From JAJDFU01 sp964641965 (GTDB lineage: Bacteria; Bacteroidota; Bacteroidia; Chitinophagales; Saprospiraceae), in assembly GCA_964641965.1 (NCBI GenBank), contig CAZXLD010000004.1:124001-188000 (forward strand): a stretch of DNA of 64,000 nucleotides. Reading direction: 5' to 3'. Shown here piece by piece: positions 9,135 to 18,347 of the stretch. A program made the position numbers and the translations under genes. Position 1 is the first letter of the stretch; every line of letters begins with the position of its first letter. Below the pieces are notes generated by a model. It was not told the origin of the DNA. It ran no database searches and saw nothing but the letters and a program-made list of their open reading frames with translations.

Positions 9135-11651
9135 TTAAGGTTTGGAATGCTTCCCAATTGAAATCAAATTGGCAAAAAGGCGGTAAGCTCCCGGAACTCC
9201 GGCCGGCAACTCCCTAAAAAAAGATAGGCCTGTATAAATGTAGTGGCCCTGTCCATGACGGGCTACCAATAGGCTTCCGTCTTTTGGTTCTTCTCCTGGG
9301 TCGTTACAGCTCAGAATAGCCTCAAAAGAGGGTCCCCATTGGTCCGGGAAATAGAGTCCCCGCTCCTGAACCCAGCCTTCAAAATCTTTTTCAGTGATGC
9401 GATTTGGAAAATTTAGCACCTCATGGTCCGGCTTCAGGAAACGTATCTCCGCATCTTCTACGGTAACCCGATCGCGAGAGAGCTCCAGTGAGTCCGGTGC
9501 CAATGCCTCTGGCGGTATTTTCAATCTGAAACTGGTATTGTATTGAACCAACAAGGTGCCGCCCTTCTTGACGTATTCCATCAACTCTGCCTGCAGGAAG
9601 CGGATGCGTTCCCGGGTATTGTAGGCCCGTACACCGGTTATCACTGCATCAAACTGAGCTAGTTGGTCTGCTTTTATGGCTTCATCCTCCAGCACCGTCA
9701 CCTGATAGCCCATTTGAGCTAAACTAGCGGGTACTTCGTCACCGGCACCCATGATGTAACCAATCTGCTCACCTGACCGCTTTAGGTCAACGTTGACCAC
9801 CTTACCCTCGCTAGCCCGAAAAACTAATTGCCTGGGGATATGATCGTAGTCAATGGCAACCATTTCCTGACCAAAACGCTCATTGTCTACCTCTGCATAA
9901 GGCCTCACCCAGCCTTCACTTGGCTCTTTTGGCGGTGTCAATAAAAACTGTACCCGTTGCTCTCCATCCTTTAAAGCGATAGAAAAACTCGCTTCTTTAG
10001 GGGTGATAGTCCAACCTTCCGGAAGCTGTACCTTGACTTTTCCCTTTGTTTCAGATGCATGGGCGCGCACTACGATCTCAACTTGCTGAGGTTCCGGCTT
10101 TGTGAATATTTGTACTTTCTGATCGAGTGAAAGACTAACCTCCGGTAGTACTTCAAAGGGCTGGTAAACCTCTCCTTTAACGGGATCAGAGCTTCGAAAG
10201 ACCACCTCCTTAACCCAACTTACCGGTTGGCCCTCCAATTCAAAATCAAAAGCAACCAAAAACTGGCGCGGTGTCTCCGGAAGACCACGCAGGTTTTGAT
10301 CTTCTACATCGTACATACCCAACTCCCAGGATTTATTGAGCCAATAGGCATTTGAGTAGGGAATATCCGTTGGTAGATGGACTTCTATTTCCTTTTCCCA
10401 TTTTTCGTTTCCGGTGAGCTCAATCGTCATCGTGGTATCCCACAGGCCAGGAATCACACGGACCCCCTTAAACGCCAAGGCAATAGAGGATCGATTCACG
10501 GCCTCAAACGTTAATGCAACGGATTGACCCGGACAACTTGTAGCTTGTTTAGCTCGAGCTTCCAGAAAAAGGCCAAGGCAAGCTGCAATCAACTCCCTGG
10601 CTTCTTCAGCCTTAACGCGCTTCCAATACCCATCAGGAAGCGACTCGATCATCGATAAAACCTGTACCAGCTGAGGAACACTGTTGTGTGGAGCAGAAAA
10701 ATCGAAGTCTTTTTCAATTGTTTCCAGCTGCTCACCGATCGGACCTCCACCCTCTACTCGCGTCCAGGAGGTATTTATTCCATCGAACGGATCAGACCGA
10801 TCCTCGGGAAGATCTCCCTTCAATAGCTTTAGATACTCCAGGTTCTTGCCTCTGGTTCCGACTCTTCCAAATCCTTGACTTTTATGCTGGCTACGGCTTA
10901 GCGCCGATATTTCACCGTTGGAATACCCATTGGAAGGGTAGTATTCTCCTATATCCACCTTGACGAATTTCGATTTATCCATTTGTTCCCACTTCTTGGG
11001 CTTTCCTCGAAAAAACCAAGGTGTTATATTCATGAATAGCCGCTTGGGTTGCCAGACAGGAAGATCATTTAGCTGCTCAGGGTGAACAGATTCCTTCCCT
11101 ACCAGATCAAAAGCTTCCACACTTAACATGGCAGAAGCGGTATGGTGACCATGTGTTTTGTGTTCCCCGGTATGGTCAAATCGATTTATGATAATATCAG
11201 GCTGCCAACGCCGGATTACCCAGATCACGTCCGCCAGTACATCCTCCTTGTCCCAGATCTGAAAGGTCTCATCGGGCGTTTTGGAGTACCCGAAATCATT
11301 GGCTCGGGAGAAAAATTGACTTCCTCCATCTATTCGCCGGGCAGCCAGTAGTTCCTGGGTACGGATCATCCCTAACAATTCCCGAATCTCCGGTCCAATT
11401 AAATTTTGCCCGCCATCTCCCCGGGTCAAAGACAAGTAAGCCGTTTTTGCTTTGACCTTGTTGCTCAAATAAGCAATCATGCTGGTATTCTCATCATCCG
11501 GATGGGCCGCCACATAAAGAGCAGAACCCAGAAAATTCAATTTTTGAATCCCCTCATGAATATCGGCGGAAGTCCATCGTTGAGGGGCCTGAGCCAGGGT
11601 GAAAAAGGGAATCAGGATCATTAATAGCCCGATCGAGTAGCGGATCCGCAT
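9135..11651 (-). CDS. Large PIG-L family deacetylase, exported
   Basis: 838 residues from the ATG at 11651, which opens a signal peptide (RYSIGLLMILIPFFTLAQA). The N-terminal third is a PIG-L/LmbE zinc deacetylase: AAHPDDE at residues 49-54 and a second His motif (HKTHGHHTAS). The family removes acetyl groups from N-acetylglucosaminyl compounds. The middle holds beta-rich domains, and the last 200 residues look like a glutamine-amidotransferase-like fold (FDAVITGVRAYN, GGTLLVQYN). Extracytoplasmic PIG-L proteins of this size occur in Bacteroidota; the substrate is unknown, with an envelope or dietary glycan a fair guess. The frame remains open upstream to 11999 but that part overlaps the divergent GH57 gene. 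Confidence 0.8.
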   Translation of the reverse strand: MRIRYSIGLLMILIPFFTLAQAPQRWTSADIHEGIQKLNFLGSALYVAAHPDDENTSMIAYLSNKVKAKTAYLSLTRGDGGQNLIGPEIRELLGMIRTQELLAARRIDGGSQFFSRANDFGYSKTPDETFQIWDKEDVLADVIWVIRRWQPDIIINRFDHTGEHKTHGHHTASAMLSVEAFDLVGKESVHPEQLNDLPVWQPKRLFMNITPWFFRGKPKKWEQMDKSKFVKVDIGEYYPSNGYSNGEISALSRSQHKSQGFGRVGTRGKNLEYLKLLKGDLPEDRSDPFDGINTSWTRVEGGGPIGEQLETIEKDFDFSAPHNSVPQLVQVLSMIESLPDGYWKRVKAEEARELIAACLGLFLEARAKQATSCPGQSVALTFEAVNRSSIALAFKGVRVIPGLWDTTMTIELTGNEKWEKEIEVHLPTDIPYSNAYWLNKSWELGMYDVEDQNLRGLPETPRQFLVAFDFELEGQPVSWVKEVVFRSSDPVKGEVYQPFEVLPEVSLSLDQKVQIFTKPEPQQVEIVVRAHASETKGKVKVQLPEGWTITPKEASFSIALKDGEQRVQFLLTPPKEPSEGWVRPYAEVDNERFGQEMVAIDYDHIPRQLVFRASEGKVVNVDLKRSGEQIGYIMGAGDEVPASLAQMGYQVTVLEDEAIKADQLAQFDAVITGVRAYNTRERIRFLQAELMEYVKKGGTLLVQYNTSFRLKIPPEALAPDSLELSRDRVTVEDAEIRFLKPDHEVLNFPNRITEKDFEGWVQERGLYFPDQWGPSFEAILSCNDPGEEPKDGSLLVARHGQGHYIYTGLSFFRELPAGVPGAYRLFANLISIGKHSKP

Positions 11652-11738
11652 GTTTCGGAAGTTTATTTGTGAAAAGACGGTTAAAGATAGAAAGTTCAAC
11701 ACATTGGGAGCGGCAAAGCAGATGACAACAAAAGCAGT

Positions 11739-11746
11739 TACCTTTG
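11739..11746 (+). promoter_or_regulatory. Candidate promoter -7 box upstream of the GH57/DUF3536 gene
   Basis: TACCTTTG fits TAnnTTTG and would place the transcription start about 30 nt before the ATG at 11784. No clear -33 box at the standard distance. Confidence 0.45.
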
Positions 11747-11783
11747 CCGTCCATATTAAGCTAAACGAAAGACATTCGAATAG

Positions 11784-14231
11784 ATGGATACCCCAAAGAA
11801 ATACGTTTGCATACACGGCCACTTTTATCAGCCACCCCGCGAAAATGCTTGGCTGGAAGAGGTCGAAACAGAAGATAGCGCTTCCCCTTTTCACGATTGG
11901 AACGAACGAATCAACTTTGAATGCTATGCCCCCAATACGGCTGCCCGCATTCTGGATCATGACAATAGGATCATCCAGATCGTGAATAATTATTCCCACA
12001 TAAGCTTCAACTTCGGCCCTACACTATTGTCCTGGATGGAACGGTCGGATCCTGAAACCTATGCTGCCATCCAGCAAGCCGACCGAATCGGAAGCGTCCG
12101 TTTTGGAGGTCATGGACCGGCTCTTGCCCAGGTATACAATCACATCATTATGCCGCTGGCAAACCGGCGAGACAAGGAAACCCAAATCATCTGGGGTCTA
12201 CGGGATTTTGAACACCGCTTTCAACGCGCTGCGGAAGGGATGTGGCTAGCAGAAACTGCCGTGGATGACGAAACGCTGGAAATATTAGCCGAAAATGGGA
12301 TTGCTTTTACCCTTTTGGCTCCACGCCAGGCAAAAGCTATTCGTCCAATTGGCGCTCGCAAATGGACCAGCATGGACCACGGAGGCATCGACCCAACTTG
12401 CCCCTATTTATATCGCTTGCCTTCTGGCAGGTCCATTGTTTTGTTTTTCTACGATGGACACGTATCCCAGGGAGTCGCCTTCGAAGGGTTGCTCAATAAT
12501 GGACAAGCATTTGCCAATCGTATCCTGGGCACCCTATCAGATGACAATCGCCCGCAACTAGCCCATATCGCAACCGATGGCGAAAGCTATGGTCATCACC
12601 ATCGATATGGTGAAATGGCCCTGGCTTCTTGCCTGAAACACATTGAGAATTCGGGTGTTGCCGGGTTAACTAATTATGGAGAATATTTGGAGAATTTCCC
12701 TCCGGAATTTGAAGTCCAGATTCACCAGGATAGTTCCTGGAGTTGTGTGCATGGAGTTGAACGATGGCGGTCCAACTGCGGGTGCAATTCCGGTGGTCGT
12801 CCCGATTGGAACCAGGAGTGGCGAGCCCCGCTACGCAACGCCCTCGATTGGCTGCGAGATGAGCTCAGCCAAATGTATGAACAGGAAACAGAATCCTGGT
12901 TTGCTGACCCTTGGGCTATTCGGAATCAATATATCGAGTGTATTCTCAGTCGAAAAAAAGCAAACCTGAATCAATTCGTTGAGAAGGTAACCGGAAAGAA
13001 AGTAACAGACGATCAAAAGACACATCTATTGCGGTTGCTCGAAATGCAGCGAAATGCTCTGTACATGTATACGAGTTGTGGGTGGTTCTTTGATGAGGTC
13101 TCAGGCATCGAGACGGTACAAATCCTGCAATATGCCTATCGAGCGATCGACTTTGCCAAAAAAGTAACGAATCGGGATCTGAAATCGGAGTTTATTAATT
13201 TGTTAGAAAAGGTACCTAGTAATGTACTTTCAAATGCTGCCGAAGGGCTAAGGCTGTATGTCGAGCCAAAACATATTGACCTTACCCGGGTGGGTATGCA
13301 TTATGCTGTTTCTTCCCTATTTGAAGACTATCCCACCGAAAAGCGTTTTTTCAACTATTGGACATCTACCCAAGGCTTTGAACGTCTAAAAGCGGGGGTC
13401 CAACGCCTAACTGTCGGTCGTACCGTGGTTCGATCGGTTCTTACCCATTCGAACAAGGAATTTTGCTTTGCCGTCCTGTACCTGGGCCAGCAAAACCTGA
13501 TTGGTAACATCAGGACAGATATGTCAGAAGCTGAATTTGAAGAAATGAAACGCCAGATTTCCGATGCCTTCCAATCTACCAACCTGGGTGAAGTGATCGG
13601 TATTATGCAGAATTTCTTTGGTTCCCGGAAGTACTCTATCCGTCACCTGTTCAAAGATGAGCGTCAGAAGATTTTGCAGGAAATAGCTGGAAAGAGCCTT
13701 CGGAAGGCCGAACTTGCCTTTCGTGAAATATACAATGATACCTACCAACTGATGGCCGGTATGATCAACGCGGGGATCCCCATTCCCGACGTTTATTTGA
13801 GCACAGTAGGCCATATTATCAATCAGGAGCTACAGAAACAATTTACCAACCAGTTTAATCTGGATGAATTGAATTACCTCGCCACTGAAAAAAATAAATG
13901 GGGGATACAACTGCAGGACGAGCCTACTCTTCAGCTGAAAGCTAGCGAATATTTCTTCAGGCAAATTCAAACGATCGATCCACAAGCGGATACCGATCAG
14001 ACCCATTTGATCCAAAATCTGATCGAAGTCATCAACCTGACCAATTCAATGGGATTAAGCCTTAACCTTTGGAAATCGCAAAACCATTTCTTTTATCATT
14101 ATTTACGATTCCAACAAGGAGAGTTAGGGTTTCCAAATGAAGCATGGAAAGAAGCCTTCCTTAGGTTGGGAGAATCTATTGGAGTAAATACCTCAGTAAG
14201 TCACCTTCAACTGGCAAGCGTAAGCCCCTAA
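11784..14231 (+). CDS. Glycoside hydrolase family 57 / DUF3536 protein
   Basis: An 815-residue cytoplasmic protein. The first 300 residues are of GH57 type: the opening YVCIHGHFYQPPRENAW is the characteristic metal/sugar-site segment, followed by FNFGPTLLSWM and the DGESYGHHH motif. The C-terminal half (from about residue 300) corresponds to DUF3536, usually fused to this GH57 domain. Known GH57 enzymes are amylases, 4-alpha-glucanotransferases and branching enzymes. This subtype lacks a well-established reaction, so alpha-glucan metabolism is an inference. No signal peptide. It is divergent from the deacetylase gene and ends at a bidirectional terminator. Confidence 0.8.
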   Translation: MDTPKKYVCIHGHFYQPPRENAWLEEVETEDSASPFHDWNERINFECYAPNTAARILDHDNRIIQIVNNYSHISFNFGPTLLSWMERSDPETYAAIQQADRIGSVRFGGHGPALAQVYNHIIMPLANRRDKETQIIWGLRDFEHRFQRAAEGMWLAETAVDDETLEILAENGIAFTLLAPRQAKAIRPIGARKWTSMDHGGIDPTCPYLYRLPSGRSIVLFFYDGHVSQGVAFEGLLNNGQAFANRILGTLSDDNRPQLAHIATDGESYGHHHRYGEMALASCLKHIENSGVAGLTNYGEYLENFPPEFEVQIHQDSSWSCVHGVERWRSNCGCNSGGRPDWNQEWRAPLRNALDWLRDELSQMYEQETESWFADPWAIRNQYIECILSRKKANLNQFVEKVTGKKVTDDQKTHLLRLLEMQRNALYMYTSCGWFFDEVSGIETVQILQYAYRAIDFAKKVTNRDLKSEFINLLEKVPSNVLSNAAEGLRLYVEPKHIDLTRVGMHYAVSSLFEDYPTEKRFFNYWTSTQGFERLKAGVQRLTVGRTVVRSVLTHSNKEFCFAVLYLGQQNLIGNIRTDMSEAEFEEMKRQISDAFQSTNLGEVIGIMQNFFGSRKYSIRHLFKDERQKILQEIAGKSLRKAELAFREIYNDTYQLMAGMINAGIPIPDVYLSTVGHIINQELQKQFTNQFNLDELNYLATEKNKWGIQLQDEPTLQLKASEYFFRQIQTIDPQADTDQTHLIQNLIEVINLTNSMGLSLNLWKSQNHFFYHYLRFQQGELGFPNEAWKEAFLRLGESIGVNTSVSHLQLASVSP

Positions 14232-14248
14232 AGGCAGAATAAAACTGA

Positions 14249-14274
14249 AGCCCTGATCTTTTTGGTACAGGGCT
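14249..14274. terminator. Bidirectional intrinsic terminator
   Basis: Stem AGCCCTG / CAGGGCT with a 12-nt loop between two convergent genes. T-rich sequence follows on both strands; the stop codon of the minus-strand gene begins directly after it. Confidence 0.65.
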
Positions 14275-15183
14275 CTATTTCTTAAAATCTGGAAAACTGG
14301 TACCAGCCCCGGCTGGGCGCTGTACGATCTGTCCGAAAATAGATTCTGGACTCAGTTCAGCCTCTACTACATCATCATCGTCTTCATCATCTACGCCATC
14401 TTGCACTTCTTTAACCTTCAATTTAGGATTGATGTGCATGTAATCCATTTCATCATACTCATAAATCGACCAACGCCCCCACTTGTATTCCAGCGCTGTT
14501 AGGTTTTCTATCCAGTCTCCTGAATTGAGGTAGGTCACCTTATGGCCATTCTTTTCGGTCATACGCATTTGGGGTCTATGAATATGCCCACAAATGACAT
14601 AGTCATATCCTTGTTCATGCGCCAGAGATATAGCGGTATCTTCAAAATCTGAAATGAATTTGACTGCCTCTTTTACACTATCCTTTACTCTTTTGGCAAA
14701 AGACATGCGCGGCAAACCCATCGCCATCCGGATGTTATTGATGGCCCGGTTGACAAGGATCAGGAGGTCGTAACCTTTCCCCCCTAATTTGGAAATAAAA
14801 GGAGAATACCGAATAAACACATCAAAGATGTCTCCGTGAAAGATCCAATAGGATTTTCCGCCCAAATGAAGAATCATTTTATCGCGGAGATGGACATTCC
14901 CTGAAGAAAAATCCGAATACCGCCGGAGCACATCATCGTGGTTACCTGTAATATAGTAGACCTTAGTGCCTTTGGCCGCCATTCTCAGAATACGTTGGAT
15001 TACCTGGAGGTGTTCCTTGGGAAAATAGCGTTTCCTGAATTGCCACATATCAATAAAATCTCCATTTAAGATTAATGTCCCAACCTTAATGGATTTAAGA
15101 TAACTGAGCAATTCCTTGGCATGGCAGCCATAGGTACCTAAATGAGTATCCGATAATATGACAATATCTATTTCGCGCTTCAT
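14275..15183 (-). CDS. LpxH-like UDP-2,3-diacylglucosamine diphosphatase / metallophosphoesterase
   Basis: 302 residues with all calcineurin-type metal motifs in order: DTHLG (near residue 12), NGDFID, GNHDD and GHIHRP. The insertion after GNHDD and a region of amphipathic helices (ISKLGGKGYDLLILVNRAIN) match the LpxH-related enzymes that split UDP-2,3-diacylglucosamine in lipid A synthesis. The C-terminal tail is acidic (DGVDDEDDDDVVEAE), a species-specific extension that probably does no catalysis. Bacteroidota often carry more than one LpxH-like protein, so the lipid A role is likely but not certain. Upstream gap of 164 bp to the porin gene. Confidence 0.75.
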   Translation of the reverse strand: MKREIDIVILSDTHLGTYGCHAKELLSYLKSIKVGTLILNGDFIDMWQFRKRYFPKEHLQVIQRILRMAAKGTKVYYITGNHDDVLRRYSDFSSGNVHLRDKMILHLGGKSYWIFHGDIFDVFIRYSPFISKLGGKGYDLLILVNRAINNIRMAMGLPRMSFAKRVKDSVKEAVKFISDFEDTAISLAHEQGYDYVICGHIHRPQMRMTEKNGHKVTYLNSGDWIENLTALEYKWGRWSIYEYDEMDYMHINPKLKVKEVQDGVDDEDDDDVVEAELSPESIFGQIVQRPAGAGTSFPDFKK

Positions 15184-15347
15184 AATTGACTAACGAGAGT
15201 ACAAATTAATTAATGCAAGGTCCTAGCTATTTGTAAAATGTGCGTAAATAACACATTATCAAATACTTAATTTAGGAAACGGGTATACAGCCCGGGATAG
15301 TTAACTAGCGATCTACCCGAATGGATCCAAATTTGGTGCTCCATCCA

Positions 15348-17333
15348 CTAATTTTCGAATCGCCAACGCAGCCCTATGCGAAACCCGGTACCGGTAGGAA
15401 CCGGATAAAATCCGGTGAGATAAAAGAATCGATCCTGGAACGAAGAGAATAAGCGCTCCATATTTTCCCACTTTACAAAAGCCTTGAACTTGGTGATCCG
15501 CAAGGCGAAAAAACCATCTATCGAAGGATAAAACTCGGCAGGTCTTCCATTTTGAATTACAAACTGACCGGTCAATGGCATATAGTAGTCCGGGAAAAAG
15601 GTAGTTGCATATCGCCCGTCAAAACCAATCTTGACATTGAGCACTCTAAACCAAAGCCCTCGGTAGTATAGGCTATGTTTACCAAATAACTCCGGAAGCC
15701 GTATGATATCGGATTCCGTGCTTTGCTGGCCAACGAGGGAATTATCCAGGTGGAAATTCCAAAATTTGAAATTGGCATGTAATCCCAATTGAAAGACACT
15801 AATCGGTGCAGATGACTGCTGAGACAGGGCCGCCGAATCAAAATACACGTAGTTATTCAGCAAGTGATACCCGGCTTCTATTCGGAGATTCAGTTTAGGG
15901 AATCGAATCCCTCCCGTGACAGAAGTAGCCAGCGTTTTTCGTAAATCCCGATTCCAGACATCCGTTTCCGTCAAAATAAAGCGCTGCTTAATCCAATCGG
16001 GAGTGAATAATTGATTTTCGAAGCGTGCATACAATCCGATAAATGGACCAATTGCAAAATCAAAATCACCTCCTATCCGGTAATCCCCTCCATTGTCCAG
16101 CAACCCGAGATGCCCAAAGGCTCGAATACGAATTTTTGAAGAAGGCGCAAAGGAAGCTTCCCCTTCCAGAAAAAGGTTATTGAGCGTGGAATCCACTGGG
16201 GATTGGTCCAGTGTATGCAGCACATGGCGTACACCTACTTTTATGCCTCCCTTTTGCCGCCGAGGCGTAAAAGGTCCGCCTGGATCCAAGCCGGCAAAAC
16301 TTATGTAAAAGCGGTTGTCGAGCCGATTATGGGTAAGCCTGAATCGGCCTCCACGGGTATCTACGAGAAAGTCCGGGAAAATCTGGTAGAAAAGAGAGTC
16401 TTGTAAATCACCATTGGGAAACTCGTGGAAGGTCTTGTAATTGTCGTTACTAAACGCTATTTGATGCGTAAGTTGAATTCCCCTTTTGGTTTGTTTTGGC
16501 GAAGTAAGGGAGAAATGGTGGGTATAACCAAAAGTACGCGTCACATAGCGACTTTGCGCATTGGAAAGAAAGACCTCCGCAGATTGTGGTGTACTGAATT
16601 CATCCGTGCTGGTAGGCTCTACCTCAAGTCCTCCATTGTTCTCTTGCTCGATGATGTTGGTTGAAAAACCGAGGAAGCCTCGATAGCGTTTTCCTTTACT
16701 CTGAAAGAAAACCCCAACGCCTAGGGCAGTATTGCGGCTGTTTTGGTTGGGAAATTGGTTCCGGTCTCCCAATTGACTGATTCTCTTGTAATCTGCATTC
16801 AGGGACAGGTTTTTACCGAAACCTTTCCCCAGTCTTCCTTCTATGTATCCATCTGCCTGCTGTCCACCTTGTACGTAGCCAACGTCCGTGTAGGCCCTTC
16901 CTACACGGAAATAGGGAATACTATCAAAAGGAATAGAGTAAATATCGAACTGATAGGAACCCACGTGAAAACCCTGACGAAAGGGTAACGTAAACCAGAT
17001 CGGCCGCGCTGCAGACCCCAGGGTACCAAGCGTGGCATAATCCACCTCCCGCTCTCGGGCAGGATCGAATTGCTGAACCCTAGGACCAAGAATAGAGTCC
17101 AGAAAATCGAATTCCTGATCCGGATTTAGGGCAAAATATTTGAAAATACCAACGGTATCGGGTTCATCTAACACTTCTCCCTGGTCACTTTGCCCTGCCG
17201 ATCCGCTAGTTGGTCCCCCAAATGGAATATTTTGAGCGTAAGAAGAAGCGACAAACAGGATAGCTGAAACCCAAAGGAGCCCTATCCTTAAACCAATGCC
17301 AGCAATCCTCCGCGCTTTCCACATAATAAGCAT
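15348..17333 (-). CDS. Putative outer-membrane porin (Porin_10 type)
   Basis: 661 residues with a signal peptide (LLWVSAILFVASSYAQ), then alternating hydrophobic/aromatic strands to the end, closing with GTGFRIGLRWRFEN, as expected for a beta-barrel. The segments PFRQGFHVGSYQFDIY, FKYFALNPDQ and the repeated NADYKRISQLG type strands match, as I recall, the Bacteroidota 'putative porin' family (Porin_10). It would sit in the outer membrane; the solute is unknown. An ATG at 17324 is also possible. The gene starts 25 bp after the fabI stop, so the two may be co-transcribed. Confidence 0.7.
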   Translation of the reverse strand: MLIMWKARRIAGIGLRIGLLWVSAILFVASSYAQNIPFGGPTSGSAGQSDQGEVLDEPDTVGIFKYFALNPDQEFDFLDSILGPRVQQFDPAREREVDYATLGTLGSAARPIWFTLPFRQGFHVGSYQFDIYSIPFDSIPYFRVGRAYTDVGYVQGGQQADGYIEGRLGKGFGKNLSLNADYKRISQLGDRNQFPNQNSRNTALGVGVFFQSKGKRYRGFLGFSTNIIEQENNGGLEVEPTSTDEFSTPQSAEVFLSNAQSRYVTRTFGYTHHFSLTSPKQTKRGIQLTHQIAFSNDNYKTFHEFPNGDLQDSLFYQIFPDFLVDTRGGRFRLTHNRLDNRFYISFAGLDPGGPFTPRRQKGGIKVGVRHVLHTLDQSPVDSTLNNLFLEGEASFAPSSKIRIRAFGHLGLLDNGGDYRIGGDFDFAIGPFIGLYARFENQLFTPDWIKQRFILTETDVWNRDLRKTLATSVTGGIRFPKLNLRIEAGYHLLNNYVYFDSAALSQQSSAPISVFQLGLHANFKFWNFHLDNSLVGQQSTESDIIRLPELFGKHSLYYRGLWFRVLNVKIGFDGRYATTFFPDYYMPLTGQFVIQNGRPAEFYPSIDGFFALRITKFKAFVKWENMERLFSSFQDRFFYLTGFYPVPTGTGFRIGLRWRFEN

Positions 17334-17358
17334 ACCGGGCCGGGCCGGCTTTTTTCCA

Positions 17359-18168
17359 TTAAGCCTTCATATCCAGAACGGCGGGACTCATTCCCATATT
17401 GGAAAAGCCACCATCATGATAGAGGTTTTGCATGGTCACCATTCGGGAAAGATCGGAGAACAGTGTGATGCAATAGTCGGCACATGTGTCTGCTGATGCA
17501 TTTCCAAGAGGAGACATTTTATCCGCGTAATCAAAAAACACGTCAAATCCTTTAACACCGCTCCCCGCCGTTGTTTTGGTAGGTGACTGGGAAATGGTAT
17601 TCACCCTGACCTTGTCGCGGTTGGCAAAGTGGTAGCCAAAACTCCTGGCAAAAGACTCTAATAAGGCCTTGGATTCAGCCATCTCGTTGTAATCCGGGAA
17701 GGTACGCTGCGCCGCGATATAAGTCAGCGCTAAAATGGACCCCCACTCCTGCATGGCTTCCATCTTCCACAGGGTCTGCATGACCTTATGAAAGCTGATG
17801 GCAGAAATATCAAAGGTCTTCTGCATCCAGTCGTACTTAAGGTCGGTATAGGCCCTACCCTTCCGTACGTTCAGGGACATACCTATGGAATGAAGTACGA
17901 AGTCCAGTTTACCGCCTAACACTTCCTGACTTTTATTGAACAAGGACTCTAAATCCTCCAAACTAGTCGCATCGGCTGGAATCACCTCTGTTTCCAGCTT
18001 ATCAGCCAGTTTCTGAATCTCTCCAAACCGCAAAGCGACTGGTGCATTCGTCAAGGTAATGGTCGCACCCTCTTCAACACAACGCTCAGCCACTTTCCAG
18101 GCAATTGAATTCTCGTCCAGGGCGCCAAAAACGACGCCTCGTTTTCCCGCTAACAGCTGATGGGCCAT
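17359..18168 (-). CDS. fabI: Enoyl-[acyl-carrier-protein] reductase (NADH), FabI
   Basis: 269 residues, the usual length for FabI. It performs the last step of each fatty-acid elongation cycle, reducing trans-2-enoyl-ACP with NAD(P)H in the cytoplasm. Seen: the SDR-like nucleotide-binding start (VVFGALDENSIAWKVAE), the SIG motif after the Rossmann core (LHSIG), and catalytic Tyr160 and Lys167 in the Y-x6-K arrangement DYNEMAESK, with the second Tyr at 150. The late segment SQSPTKTTAGSGVKGF covers the substrate loop. A TAnnTTTG box lies about 30 nt upstream of the ATG. Confidence 0.93.
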   Translation of the reverse strand: MAHQLLAGKRGVVFGALDENSIAWKVAERCVEEGATITLTNAPVALRFGEIQKLADKLETEVIPADATSLEDLESLFNKSQEVLGGKLDFVLHSIGMSLNVRKGRAYTDLKYDWMQKTFDISAISFHKVMQTLWKMEAMQEWGSILALTYIAAQRTFPDYNEMAESKALLESFARSFGYHFANRDKVRVNTISQSPTKTTAGSGVKGFDVFFDYADKMSPLGNASADTCADYCITLFSDLSRMVTMQNLYHDGGFSNMGMSPAVLDMKA

Positions 18169-18194
18169 AATCTTCAGTGAGTTTATTTGAGGTG

Positions 18195-18202
18195 CAAAAA
18201 TA
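18195..18202 (-). promoter_or_regulatory. Candidate promoter -7 box for fabI
   Basis: Minus-strand TATTTTTG matches TAnnTTTG and would start the transcript about 20 nt before the fabI ATG. A -33 box is not clear. Confidence 0.5.
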
Positions 18203-18347
18203 GCAGAATTCAGAGATAGATTATTTGTGGGCCAATGGAACTGGGATTTTGGGACCGAGAAAGGGTATCAAGTACATACTCGGAATAAAGGAAGAGGGAA
18301 ATCCTCCCGCTTCAATCCAGTTTCGGCCAAAGTCTAGGGTGATCTTT

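Noticed and set aside
11652..11999. N-terminal extension of the PIG-L deacetylase
   Set aside because: It would overlap the divergent GH57 gene by about 215 bp, and a good signal peptide starts at 11651.
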